DNA of 36,966 nucleotides, from contig DBVV01000008.1 of NCBI GenBank assembly GCA_002308795.1, positions 25,540 to 62,505 on the forward strand, given 5' to 3'. Origin of the DNA: Mageeibacillus sp. UBA1255 (GTDB lineage: Bacteria; Bacillota; Clostridia; UBA1212; UBA1255). A program made the position numbers and the translations under genes. Under the pieces are notes generated by a model. It was given only the letters and a program-made list of their open reading frames with translations. It ran no database searches and was not told the DNA's origin. Below are positions 1 to 8,022 of the stretch, in pieces (the stretch's first letter is position 1; each line of letters starts with the position of its first letter).

Positions 1-70
1 GAGCGCAGAAATAGGACAAATTTGCTCAAACTCGGAGTTTTTGTCCTATTTTGCCTAGGTTGATGCGCTC
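1..70. repeat. Imperfect inverted repeat / multi-stem hairpin
   Basis: The outer arms GAGCGCA (1-7) and TGCGCTC (64-70) are exact reverse complements. Inside them, AAATAGGACAAA (9-20) pairs exactly with TTTGTCCTATTT (40-51), and AACTC/GAGTT (29-33, 35-39) forms an inner palindrome. The structure sits directly before and partly within the HNH remnant. It could be a terminator-like hairpin, since the right inner arm ends in T-rich sequence, or the end of a small mobile element. The left part may continue outside the window. Confidence 0.6.
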
Positions 71-199
71 TGGCGCCGTCAACTGCTTGAAATAGATCAC
101 ATTATCCCTGTGTCCAAAGGTGGATTGACCAGGGAAGACAATCTGCAAACTTTATGCTGGAAATGCAACCGCAGTAAAGGGGCTAAGCTCACTGCCTAG
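59..199 (+). pseudogene. Remnant of an HNH endonuclease (C-terminal part)
   Basis: The frame ending at TAG 197-199 reads LEIDHIIPVSKGG, then NLQTLCWKCNRSKGAK. This is the second half of an HNH nuclease domain: the DH catalytic pair, the GG turn, the Asn, and the CxxC zinc knuckle. The usual preceding CxxC of the family is missing: W-R-R runs almost straight into LEIDH. An in-frame TAG at 56-58 closes the frame upstream and no good start codon or ribosome binding site is present. I read it as a decayed gene with an internal deletion. HNH nucleases of this type occur alone, in phages and in restriction systems, and the remnant does not say which. The domain identification is firm; its pseudogene status is inferred. 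Confidence 0.7.
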
Positions 200-206
200 C
201 GAATAT

Positions 207-235
207 TTGACAACTGCCGCGATTTGATGTATATT
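207..235 (+). promoter_or_regulatory. Promoter of the pheST T-box operon
   Basis: TTGACA at 207-212 and TATATT at 230-235 are separated by 17 bp, which is near consensus for a housekeeping sigma factor. Transcription would start near 242, just before the T-box leader. The promoter lies immediately after the HNH remnant stop codon. Confidence 0.8.
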
Positions 236-241
236 GCCACC

Positions 242-505
242 ACAACTGAATATCGGAGCATTGACGGAGAAAAGTAACCCGCGCAGGTGAGGCGTACAGA
301 GAAGGACGGCACGGCTGAGAACGTCCGGCGCTCGGCACAGGCGAAGTTCGCTCCCGAGCTTAAACTAAATGAGTGTTTACCGCACCGGAACGACTTTTGC
401 GCCACGGAAGAAGCGGTAAAAATGTGGGTGGTACCGCGGATAACGAAAGCTTATTCGTCCCTGTCAGTCTTGCCGGCGAAGCGAGACCGGCGGGGATTTT
501 TATTT
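242..505 (+). promoter_or_regulatory. T-box riboswitch, phenylalanine-specific
   Basis: The T-box core GGGTGGTACCGCGG lies at 426-439, with UGGU at 429-432 able to pair with the ACCA end of tRNA(Phe). An AGAGA-type element (near 298) and the stem I region precede a specifier-loop-like sequence, GAAGTTCGCTC, that places a TTC (Phe) codon at 347-349. A stem III-like pair, TTTACCGC (376-383) with GCGGTAAA (413-420), comes before the antiterminator. CGTCCC at 456-461 can pair either with the GGG of the T-box (antiterminator) or with the downstream terminator arm. Known T-box logic is that uncharged tRNA(Phe) stabilises the antiterminator and switches on pheST. The specifier matches the downstream gene. 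Confidence 0.93.
457..503 (+). terminator. T-box-controlled intrinsic terminator
   Basis: The 5' arm GTCCCTGTCAGTCTT (457-471) pairs with GAGACCGGCGGGGAT (483-497) through Watson-Crick and G-U pairs and one mismatch. A run of Ts follows (497-501). The 5' edge of the stem is shared with the antiterminator, as expected for a T-box switch. Confidence 0.85.
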
Positions 506-558
506 ACCGCAAAAGAGCGGCACAGACCGGATGGTTCCGGTAAAGGAGGAAGAACGTA

Positions 559-1584
559 ATGGGAATAAGGGAGAGCCTTGACCAGATCAGGCAGAAATTC
601 GATGAAACAGTAAACGGAGCCTCGGTGCTCCAGCAGCTTGAAGACCTTCGCGTCGCATTCCTTGGCAAGAAAGGCGAACTTACGGGCGTGCTTCGCGGCA
701 TGGGATCGCTGACGGCGGAGGAACGTCCGGCAGTGGGGCAGAAGGCGAACGAGATCCGCGCGCATATGGAGCAGAAACTCGCCGAGAAGGTCGAGGAGCT
801 GAAGAAAAAAGCACAGGAAGAAAAGCTGAAAAATGAAGCCGTTGACGTCACGATGCCCGGCACCGTACGCGAAAAAGGAGCGCTTCATCCGATCAATCAG
901 ATCATTGACGAGATGAAAGAACTGTTCATCGGGATGGGATACACGGTCGCCGACGGGCCCGAGATCGAATACGATTATTACAATTTCGAAGCGCTGAACC
1001 TGCCGGAAGGACACCCTGCCAGAGACACTCAGGACACGTTCTATATCACGGACAAGATGCTGCTTCGCACCCAGACTTCGAGCGTGCAGATACACGTTAT
1101 GGAGCACAATAAACCCCCGTTCCGCATAATCGCGCCGGGCAAGGTGTACCGTTCGGACAATATGGATGCGACGCATTCTCCTATTTTCCACCAGATCGAG
1201 GGGCTCGTCGTTGACAAGGGCGTTACGATGGGCGACCTGAAGGGCACTCTGGAGGTCTACGCGAAATATATGTTCGGCGAGAACACGAAGATCAGATTGA
1301 GACCGCACCACTTCCCGTTCACCGAACCCAGCGCGGAAGTTGACGTCTCCTGCTGGGCGTGCGGCGGAAAAGGCTGCCGCGTCTGTAAAGGCGAAGGCTG
1401 GATCGAAGTTTTAGGCTGCGGCATGGTACATCCCGACGTGCTGAGAAGATGCAATATTGACCCCGCAGTGTACAGCGGCTTCGCGTTCGGCATCGGGGTC
1501 GAACGTACGGCTATGGCACGTTTCGGCGTCACGGACCTGCGCCAGTTCTTTGAAGGCGACGCAAGGTTCCTTGGCCAGTTCTGA
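559..1584 (+). CDS. pheS: Phenylalanine--tRNA ligase alpha subunit
   Basis: This is the class II catalytic subunit of the cytoplasmic alpha2beta2 enzyme, which charges tRNA(Phe) with phenylalanine using ATP. The 341 aa length is normal for a bacterial PheS. Residues 1-90 form the N-terminal coiled coil that contacts tRNA. The catalytic core follows, with motif 2 around PGKVYRSDNMDATHSPIFHQ (193-212) and motif 3 around FGIGVERTAMARFG (310-323). Four cysteines (C265, C268, C273, C276, CxxCxGKGCxxC style) form a small zinc-type cluster also seen in many bacterial PheS. The start is supported by AAAGGAGGA just upstream. It is the first gene after the Phe T-box and is followed 22 nt later by pheT. 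Confidence 0.98.
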   Translation: MGIRESLDQIRQKFDETVNGASVLQQLEDLRVAFLGKKGELTGVLRGMGSLTAEERPAVGQKANEIRAHMEQKLAEKVEELKKKAQEEKLKNEAVDVTMPGTVREKGALHPINQIIDEMKELFIGMGYTVADGPEIEYDYYNFEALNLPEGHPARDTQDTFYITDKMLLRTQTSSVQIHVMEHNKPPFRIIAPGKVYRSDNMDATHSPIFHQIEGLVVDKGVTMGDLKGTLEVYAKYMFGENTKIRLRPHHFPFTEPSAEVDVSCWACGGKGCRVCKGEGWIEVLGCGMVHPDVLRRCNIDPAVYSGFAFGIGVERTAMARFGVTDLRQFFEGDARFLGQF

Positions 1585-1606
1585 TGTGTGAAAGGGGAGA
1601 TAGCAA

Positions 1607-4075
1607 ATGAAAGCACCGGTTGAGTGGATGCTCAGTTATACAGATATAAAAGCTGAAACTAAAGAAGAAATACATGAACTCGCGTCGCAGATGACATTGT
1701 CCGGCTCGAAAGTGGAGAGCGTTGACGCGGTAGGCGCGGACGTGACGAAAGTTGTCATCGGGCTCGTTACCGAGATCAAACCGCACGAAAATTCCGACCA
1801 CCTCCAGATATGCAAAGTTGACGTGGGCGGCGGCAATATTCTTCAGATCGTTACCGGAGCTCCGAACGTGCGCCTGGGCGGATACGTTCCCACAGCGCTC
1901 GACGGGGCCAATATCGCAGGCGGCCATACTATTAAGACGGGCAAGCTCCGCGGCGTTGAGTCGCAGGGCATGATGTGCTCGTTCGATGAACTCGGTCTCG
2001 ACGCCGAAGATTATCCGGGCGGCATTAAAGACGGTCTGATCATTCTCCAGGATCTGGAGGAATTTAAAGGCTGTACGGAAGCGCAGCTTGACGCGCTCAA
2101 GGGGCAGGACGTTATGAAGGTGCTGGGCGCAGGCGGCACGGTGATCGATTTCGAGATCACATCGAACCGCGCGGACTGCTTCAGCATTCTTGGCCTCGCC
2201 AGAGAAGCGGCTGTTACCGAAAACAGGCTCACCGGGAGAGGAGCGAAATTTAATTGCCCGCAGCCGAAAGTGAAAGAGGAGTCGGATAAAAACGTTAACG
2301 ACCTTATTAAGGTTAAAGTTGACGCCCCCGACCTCTGCCCGCGCTACATGGCCAGAGCTGTCACCGACGTGAAGATCGCGCCTTCTCCGAAATGGATGAG
2401 AAAGCGCCTTTCCGACGCAGGCGTGCGTCCTATAAATAATATAGTAGATATCACCAACTACGTGATGCTCGAATTCGGGCAGCCGATGCATGCGTTCGAC
2501 ATCCGCACGATCCGCGGAAGAGAGATAACTGTGCGCCGCGCAGGCGACGGGGAAAAACTTACGACGCTCGATGAAGTTGAGCGCACGCTCGACAGTTCGA
2601 TGCTCGTGATCGCGGATAAAGAGGGCGGCATCGCGGTGGCAGGCGTCATGGGCGGTCTCAATTCCGAGATACGCGACGATACGCCTACGGTGGTGTTCGA
2701 GTCGGCAATATTCGACGGCGTTACGGTCCGCCGCGGGGCAAAGAAGATCGGTCTGCGCACCGAGTCTTCATCGCGCTTTGAAAAAGGGCTCGATGCGGTC
2801 AATTGCGCGAAGGCTCTCGACAGGGCGGCGGAACTTGTAGAACTGCTCGGCGCCGGTAAGGTCTGCAAAGGCGTTATCGACTGTTATTCCGTGCCAAAAC
2901 AGCCGCGCAAAGTAAAATGCGGCGTTGACGAGATCAACCGCTTTATAGGTATTCACGCCACGCGCGAAGAGATGGAAGGCATCCTGACCGATCTGGAGTG
3001 CGAGCCGCATTTCGACGAAGGGTACGTCATCCCGCCGTCATTCCGCGACGACCTCCTGCAGGACGCCGATATCGCCGAAGAGGTGGCAAGATTTTACGGC
3101 TATAACCGGATAGAATCCAGCCTGCTTTCCGGCTGCGAATCGATGTCCGGAGGACTCACGAGAGAGCAGAAGCTCTCCGACCGTGCAAGGCATACGCTTG
3201 CGGGCCTCGGGTACAACGAAATGCTGACGTTCTCGTTCGGCAGCCCGACGGTCTTTGACAAACTGAACCTGGCCGCGGATGATAAACTGCGCGACGCAGT
3301 GGTGATCTCCAACCCGCTGGGCGAGGATTTCTCCGTGATGCGCACGACGATGGTGCCTTCTGCACTGGAGTCGCTGGCCGTGAACCACGCTCACCGCGTA
3401 GAAAAGGCGTCGCTGTTCGAGATCTCGTACATATATATCAAGACCGATAAATATCCGGATGAACTCCCGGAACACCGCAGATTGATAACGATGTGCGGCT
3501 ACGGCAGCGGCGGAGATTTCTTCGGGTTCAAGGGCGACGTAGAAGCGCTTCTTAAGGCGCTGAGAGTTCAGAAGTACGGGTTCGAACCGGGCGACGGCGC
3601 GTCAATGCCGTACATGCATCCGGGACGCCTCTGCAGACTGACGGTGGGAGATATTGACGCAGGATACTTCGGACAAGTTCATCCCGACGTTGCCGCCGCA
3701 TTCGAAGTGCCCGCGGATACTATGGTCGCGTGCCTGAACGTGAAAACGCTGTTTGACGCGGCGCTTGACATACCGCAGAACAAAGAGCTGCCCAAATACC
3801 CCGCCGTTACGCGCGATATCGCCGTCGTGCTGGACAAGACCGTTCCTCAGGGGCACGTGCAGAAGCTCATCTGCGAGCGCGGAGGAAAGATCCTCGAATC
3901 GTGCAAACTGTTCGACTGCTACGAGGGACTGCAGGTCGGGCCCGGCAAAAAGAGCCTGGCATATGCTCTGTCGTTCCGCGCTCCCGACCGCACGCTTACG
4001 GACGAGGACGTGGACAAGGCGATGAAGAAGATCCTTAACGGGCTCGAGACGGTGTTCGGGGCAAGTTTGAGATAA
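1607..4075 (+). CDS. pheT: Phenylalanine--tRNA ligase beta subunit
   Basis: This is the partner of PheS, which binds tRNA and edits mischarged Tyr-tRNA(Phe). The 822 aa length is typical of the long bacterial form. In order: an EMAP/tRNA-binding OB fold (about 40-155), the B3/B4 editing domain (about 210-385), the B5 DNA-binding-like fold (about 405-475), the catalytic-like core (about 485-690), and the C-terminal ferredoxin-fold anticodon-binding domain (about 730-822, beginning near KYPAVTRDIAVV). GGGGAG precedes the ATG. It is co-transcribed with pheS under the T-box. No strong intrinsic terminator follows; the next sequence is the heptad repeat element. Confidence 0.98.
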   Translation: MKAPVEWMLSYTDIKAETKEEIHELASQMTLSGSKVESVDAVGADVTKVVIGLVTEIKPHENSDHLQICKVDVGGGNILQIVTGAPNVRLGGYVPTALDGANIAGGHTIKTGKLRGVESQGMMCSFDELGLDAEDYPGGIKDGLIILQDLEEFKGCTEAQLDALKGQDVMKVLGAGGTVIDFEITSNRADCFSILGLAREAAVTENRLTGRGAKFNCPQPKVKEESDKNVNDLIKVKVDAPDLCPRYMARAVTDVKIAPSPKWMRKRLSDAGVRPINNIVDITNYVMLEFGQPMHAFDIRTIRGREITVRRAGDGEKLTTLDEVERTLDSSMLVIADKEGGIAVAGVMGGLNSEIRDDTPTVVFESAIFDGVTVRRGAKKIGLRTESSSRFEKGLDAVNCAKALDRAAELVELLGAGKVCKGVIDCYSVPKQPRKVKCGVDEINRFIGIHATREEMEGILTDLECEPHFDEGYVIPPSFRDDLLQDADIAEEVARFYGYNRIESSLLSGCESMSGGLTREQKLSDRARHTLAGLGYNEMLTFSFGSPTVFDKLNLAADDKLRDAVVISNPLGEDFSVMRTTMVPSALESLAVNHAHRVEKASLFEISYIYIKTDKYPDELPEHRRLITMCGYGSGGDFFGFKGDVEALLKALRVQKYGFEPGDGASMPYMHPGRLCRLTVGDIDAGYFGQVHPDVAAAFEVPADTMVACLNVKTLFDAALDIPQNKELPKYPAVTRDIAVVLDKTVPQGHVQKLICERGGKILESCKLFDCYEGLQVGPGKKSLAYALSFRAPDRTLTDEDVDKAMKKILNGLETVFGASLR

Positions 4076-4101
4076 AGGCGAAAAAAGGAAGGCATATAAC
4101 A

Positions 4102-4306
4102 ATGGAGAATGGAAAATTGAGAATGGACAATTGAAAATGGGAAATTAAGGTATCGCCAGAGGCGATGATTATAATAATTTCCACAATTTGCCATTTGCCA
4201 CTTGCCACTTGCCATTTGCAACTTGCCACTTGCCACTTGCCACTTGCCACTTGCCACTTGCAACTTGCCATTTGCCACTTGCCATTTGCCACTTGCCACT
4301 TGCCAT
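4102..4306. repeat. Composite heptanucleotide repeat element with central hairpin
   Basis: Left arm: seven consecutive 7-bp units at 4102-4150 (ATGGAGA, ATGGAAA, ATTGAGA, ATGGACA, ATTGAAA, ATGGGAA, ATTAAGG). Centre: the hairpin ATCGCC-AGA-GGCGAT at 4152-4166, then an A/T-rich spacer. Right arm: 17 perfectly phased 7-bp units at 4188-4306, each TTGCCAC, TTGCCAT or TTGCAAC. Read on the opposite strand the right units become ATGGCAA/GTGGCAA, resembling the left units, and GGAAATT/AATTTCC also face each other, so the whole element is a loose inverted repeat. A 7-bp period leaves long frames open on the minus strand; I do not regard these as genes. The array ends 16 bp before the next start codon. 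Confidence 0.9.
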
Positions 4307-4322
4307 TATATGAGGTGATCAC

Positions 4323-5285
4323 ATGACTTTGTACGAATGGATCAAAAATGAAATTGACAGCGAAGGGTACTCGAGCGATTGCCGCCTGCCTGACCATGCA
4401 GATCTTGGCCAGGACGCGGTAGATAAGTGGGTGCCCGGAGCGTACGAATCACTGCTGATGCGTTCGACGTACAGCATACGCCGCCATGCGATACAGAACT
4501 ATCTGCTCGCGCGAAAAGTGCGCGCGCAGGCCGTGAGACCCTCTGATAAAAATCAGGCAAAAGAAGAAGCGGCACTCGAAAAAACAGGAGCGCTGGCGGT
4601 CGTTGACCCGGTCATATCATTCCTGCACGCTATGCACACTGATAAAGATGCGCTCAGGCGCGAAGGCCTCAGGCTGGCATGCGAGACAAGAAAACGCGAA
4701 CTCGTGAAAGTAGGCATTGCCCTCCTCGGAATGTGGGGAAACAAAGACGGCGGAGAAGACCTGGAAGTATTGCTGACGCTGGCAAAACACGAAGAATTCA
4801 CGTTCTATTGTGCCCCGGCGGTACGCTCGCTGATGGGTGCGGAGAAGGTCAACGATCTCCTTCTGCCGCTTGCGGATAAGCTGGACGGCTGGGGCAAGAC
4901 CGCTATCCTCTACGAATTGAATTACGATCCCGCTCTCAAAGATCCTGAAACAGGAGTACAGCCTGCATCGGAATACCTGCTCAGGCGAGGCTGCAAAAAC
5001 AGGCTCGGCGCTGACGTTAACGCGAATATCTGCGCTACCAAAGGCGGCCTTATGCCGAAACTCAAAGAGATCTCCGATAGCGAAGAACTCCCGGATAAAG
5101 AGCTGTACACGGGCATTTGCGAAATAATGTGGGGCCTTACGGAATTCGGCGGCGTTTACGACAGCATCAATGATTACAAATACGGCCACGACACGAGAAA
5201 TCTGTTCAAACAGTTAGTCGAAACGAGACCGGGGCTCGCAGAACTCGATCCACGCGGGCCGGAAATAATAGAACGGATGAGATGA
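4323..5285 (+). CDS. Uncharacterised helical-repeat-like protein
   Basis: I do not recognise this 320 aa protein. It has no signal peptide and no membrane segment, so it is probably cytoplasmic. The sequence is mostly predicted helix with alternating Leu/Ala-rich stretches (about residues 92-190: LRREGLRLACETRKRELV, LEVLLTLAKHEEF, CAPAVRSLMGAEKV), suggestive of HEAT/ARM-like repeats. The residues after 230 are less regular and contain a conserved-looking Trp-Gly segment (EIMWGLTEFGGVYDSIND). The start is supported by GAGGTGATC 4 nt before the ATG, right after the heptad array. A lipoprotein gene follows after 37 nt. It could be a scaffold or an immunity-like helical protein; the sequence does not decide. 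Confidence 0.75.
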   Translation: MTLYEWIKNEIDSEGYSSDCRLPDHADLGQDAVDKWVPGAYESLLMRSTYSIRRHAIQNYLLARKVRAQAVRPSDKNQAKEEAALEKTGALAVVDPVISFLHAMHTDKDALRREGLRLACETRKRELVKVGIALLGMWGNKDGGEDLEVLLTLAKHEEFTFYCAPAVRSLMGAEKVNDLLLPLADKLDGWGKTAILYELNYDPALKDPETGVQPASEYLLRRGCKNRLGADVNANICATKGGLMPKLKEISDSEELPDKELYTGICEIMWGLTEFGGVYDSINDYKYGHDTRNLFKQLVETRPGLAELDPRGPEIIERMR

Positions 5286-5322
5286 CGCACGCGCTTAGCC
5301 GGACCGGAACACCGGAGGGACA

Positions 5323-7212
5323 ATGAAAAAAAGAACCGCTATCCTTGTGATACTGCTGATCGGCGCCGTACTTGTATTGACGCTCGCTTCGGCGTGCAGC
5401 GGACGCAGATATAAAGGAAAATACGTTGCCGTCAACGGCGAGTTCGGAGGCGTTGACGACGTCGGACGTGTATTGCCGCTTTCCGGGCAGGTGCCGGATG
5501 CTCGCGACCGAAAAGTGGGGATCTTTTATTTTCTGTGGCAGGGTGAGCACGGAACGAGCGGCCCGTATGATAACTATAAGATCGTACTAAACCATCCCGA
5601 AGCGATAGAATCGGAAGAAAACTGGTTCGCAGCGGGCGGCGGGAGCCGCGGAGCGCATCATTTCTGGGGAGAGCCGCTGTTCGGATATTACGTTATGTCC
5701 GACGAGTGGGTGATCAGGAAACATGTGCAGATGCTCACCGACGCAGGAGTGGATTTCATCGTATTCGACACGACGAATTTTCCGGATTATATCGACCGCG
5801 TAAAGCAGCTGATAGACGTTTGGTACGAATATCTGGAACAGGGCTGGAACGTGCCTAAATTATCATTCCTGACCAATACGAATTCAGGCGTGCATATCGC
5901 GACGTATTACCGCGAACTTTACACGAACGAGGAAATGCATAAAAAATACCCCCGGCTCGACGAACTGTGGTATAAGTGGGACGGTAAGCCGATGATCGTG
6001 GGGAAAGAGTGGATACTTGACGTTACGGTCGAGATGGAGAATTATTTCACCATAAAAGATACAGTCTGGCCAACGGGCCCCAGGACGAACAACAGCTTCC
6101 CGTGGATGGAATTTGCACGGCTTTATACTGATGACGCAGTGTACGGGCGCAAGGGGCGCAAGGAAGTCGTGAACGTTTCCGTAGCGCAGCATAACGTTAC
6201 GGTGAATTTTGCGTCTGCGGCATGGTACGGCGGCGGTGATCACACCAGAAGCTGGCACGACGGTTCGGTCGATAAGTCTCCCGGAGCGATTTATTACGGA
6301 TATAATTTCGAGGATCAGTGGAAATGGGCCATCGGTGTTGACCCCGAGATGATATTTGTCACCGGCTGGAACGAATGGGTGGCGCAGAGGCAGGCGTCAA
6401 GCCCTAACCGGCCGATAAGCTTCGTGGATTGCGCGAACCCGGAAGCCAGCCGCGACTGCGAACCTATGAACGGACTGTTCGGGGACAATTATTATATGCA
6501 GCTCATTTCGAACATACGTAAGTACAAGGGTTCGGAGGGACGCGTAGCCACAGGCGGAAACGTCACTATCGATATTGACGGCGGTTTCGGTCAATGGGAC
6601 AGCGATAAGATCAAGGCCGTTTATACCGATTACGAAGGTGATACGAGGGACCGCGGGAACGCCGGATTCGGCGGGATACAGTATATTGACACCACGGGCC
6701 GCAACGATTTTGTAAAATTCATGGTCGCGCGGGACAAAAAATACATCTATTTCTACGCCGAGACCGCGAATGATATAACTCCTTCCACGGACGATAACTG
6801 GATGACGCTCTTCATTTCTTCCGGAGCGTGGAGAGACGGAAAACAGCAGATCCTCGCCGGAAACCTTGTAAAAGACGATCAGGAAGCGGCATTCTGGTAC
6901 GACGGGATCGATTTCGCGGTGAATTTAGAGAAACCCGACGGCAATACCGTTTACGTGTCTAAGTACGCGGGCTCGGGCTGGACGCGGGCCGGCACCGGCG
7001 AAATGCGCGTAGAGGGCAATAAACTGATGCTCCGCCTTTCCAAAAAGCTCCTGGGAATAGAGCAGGGGCTCAAACTGCTTGACGTCCGCTTCAAATGGGC
7101 GGATAATTATCAATATAATGACGACGGTTCGCTGGACATCTGGACTTTTTACAGAAATGGCGACAGCGCACCCCTCGGAAGACTGACGTACGTCTTTTCC
7201 GAAAGACAGTGA
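5323..7212 (+). CDS. Lipoprotein with GH99/GH71-like domain and putative CBM9-like C-terminus
   Basis: A lipoprotein signal peptide ends in the lipobox LASAC (Cys25), so the 629 aa protein should be anchored on the outer face of the membrane. Residues about 60-390 resemble GH99/GH71-like or WbsX-type TIM barrels: a helix-strand segment with DAGVDFIVFDTTN, and a late TGWNEWVAQRQ motif near residue 348, the W-N-E-W signature common in these families. Residues about 405-629 have a beta-rich pattern (IDIDGGFGQWDSDKIKAVY, then KYIYFYAET) like CBM9-type carbohydrate-binding domains. The inferred role is binding or cleaving an extracellular polysaccharide; the substrate is unknown. GGAGGG precedes the ATG. 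A membrane protein gene follows 31 nt downstream. Confidence 0.8.
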   Translation: MKKRTAILVILLIGAVLVLTLASACSGRRYKGKYVAVNGEFGGVDDVGRVLPLSGQVPDARDRKVGIFYFLWQGEHGTSGPYDNYKIVLNHPEAIESEENWFAAGGGSRGAHHFWGEPLFGYYVMSDEWVIRKHVQMLTDAGVDFIVFDTTNFPDYIDRVKQLIDVWYEYLEQGWNVPKLSFLTNTNSGVHIATYYRELYTNEEMHKKYPRLDELWYKWDGKPMIVGKEWILDVTVEMENYFTIKDTVWPTGPRTNNSFPWMEFARLYTDDAVYGRKGRKEVVNVSVAQHNVTVNFASAAWYGGGDHTRSWHDGSVDKSPGAIYYGYNFEDQWKWAIGVDPEMIFVTGWNEWVAQRQASSPNRPISFVDCANPEASRDCEPMNGLFGDNYYMQLISNIRKYKGSEGRVATGGNVTIDIDGGFGQWDSDKIKAVYTDYEGDTRDRGNAGFGGIQYIDTTGRNDFVKFMVARDKKYIYFYAETANDITPSTDDNWMTLFISSGAWRDGKQQILAGNLVKDDQEAAFWYDGIDFAVNLEKPDGNTVYVSKYAGSGWTRAGTGEMRVEGNKLMLRLSKKLLGIEQGLKLLDVRFKWADNYQYNDDGSLDIWTFYRNGDSAPLGRLTYVFSERQ

Positions 7213-7243
7213 GCGCCTTTAGCGCCGTACCGGTGGTGAGAAT

Positions 7244-7825
7244 ATGCTTAATAAGAAATACGTCGGTGATTACCGGCTCGAAAATGTAAAGGACAAGAAC
7301 GGTAAACTGGTGACAAGGCCGGTTTATAAAGGCGCGTGGTACGTTTTCGTAAACGGAGCGGACAACGTCAGGCAGGAGACAAGGCTCATCGCTGTGCTTA
7401 CCGCTGCGGCGATCGTTTTTTTCGCCGTTTCCCTGCTGTTTTACAGCAACAAGGGTTTTACCGCTCAGTATTACACGCTGATCCCGTTCCTCGTATGCGT
7501 TTTCCCTCTTATGTATCTGTGCATCGCAGTATATAATCTTATTAAAGTGACCCGGCGGGATCCCGTCCGTGCCACGCGTGAGGAAAATGACAAGATGTCT
7601 GACCGTGTCGCTAAATGTACGTTCGTGATGATGCTCCTGTCGGGCTGGAATCTGTGCGGGATCGTGCTGGCTTATATTTTAAAGCTCGCCGGCAAAGAAG
7701 CGCGGCCGGTCGTTACCGGAGATATCGTTTTTTCTTTATCTTCCGCGCTTTTCTTCGCAGTTATCGTTTTCATCTTTTCCCGCAGAAAGAAGACGGCAAT
7801 GCGTCCTGAAATAACGGCGGCATGA
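7244..7825 (+). CDS. Four-helix membrane protein of unknown function
   Basis: This 193 aa protein has a soluble N-terminus of about 45 residues (KYVGDYRLENVKDKNGKLV) and four hydrophobic segments at about 48-67, 77-101, 123-147 and 159-178. Between TM2 and TM3 is a basic/acidic loop (VTRRDPVRATREENDK). The C-terminus is basic (RRKKT), which places it in the cytoplasm. No catalytic motif is visible. GGTGGTGAG precedes the ATG, and the short gap to the GH99-like lipoprotein suggests co-transcription. The next gene downstream has its own promoter. Confidence 0.75.
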   Translation: MLNKKYVGDYRLENVKDKNGKLVTRPVYKGAWYVFVNGADNVRQETRLIAVLTAAAIVFFAVSLLFYSNKGFTAQYYTLIPFLVCVFPLMYLCIAVYNLIKVTRRDPVRATREENDKMSDRVAKCTFVMMLLSGWNLCGIVLAYILKLAGKEARPVVTGDIVFSLSSALFFAVIVFIFSRRKKTAMRPEITAA

Positions 7826-7909
7826 CCATTTTCGCGGGTCCGAGGACGGATCCTGAACGCGATCGAACGCACGTTTATTAAAAAACAGTCAGAAATAAAA
7901 AATTTTTTA

Positions 7910-7938
7910 TTGACAACACATCGTGTTTAATGTAAAAT
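7910..7938 (+). promoter_or_regulatory. Promoter of the oligopeptide ABC operon
   Basis: TTGACA at 7910-7915 and TAAAAT at 7933-7938 have a 17 bp spacer in an A/T-rich region (AAAAATTTTTTA just upstream). A transcript would start near 7945, leaving a leader of roughly 75 nt before the GGAGG at 8011. An in-frame ATG at 7945 lies at the predicted transcription start and is unlikely to be used. Confidence 0.8.
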
Positions 7939-8022
7939 TCCAAAATGTATCCAATAAACGTGCCTGCAGACGGCAGGGACGGAAGGTTTTTGGTTACAGA
8001 ATTTTGGTATGGAGGAAGAAAA

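Noticed and set aside
287..559. Small protein overlapping the T-box
   Set aside because: The frame lies inside the structured leader and includes the antiterminator and terminator.
451..1311. Minus-strand ORF opposite pheS
   Set aside because: It is a shadow of pheS and the T-box; the sequence has no recognisable domain and no RBS.
4188..4306. CRISPR array
   Set aside because: The unit is 7 bp with no spacers and no cas genes nearby.
4035..4397. Long minus-strand open frames with GKWQVAS-like repeats
   Set aside because: They arise because a 7-bp repeat keeps frames open with a 7-residue period; no RBS, composition or homology supports a protein.
7832..7860. Hairpin after the four-TM protein as a terminator
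   Set aside because: The 7-bp stem with a G-U pair has no T-run; too weak to call.
7945..8022. Longer N-terminus for OppA
   Set aside because: The upstream ATG lies at the predicted transcription start, would bury the lipoprotein signal peptide, and lacks an RBS; the ATG at 8023 has GGAGG.
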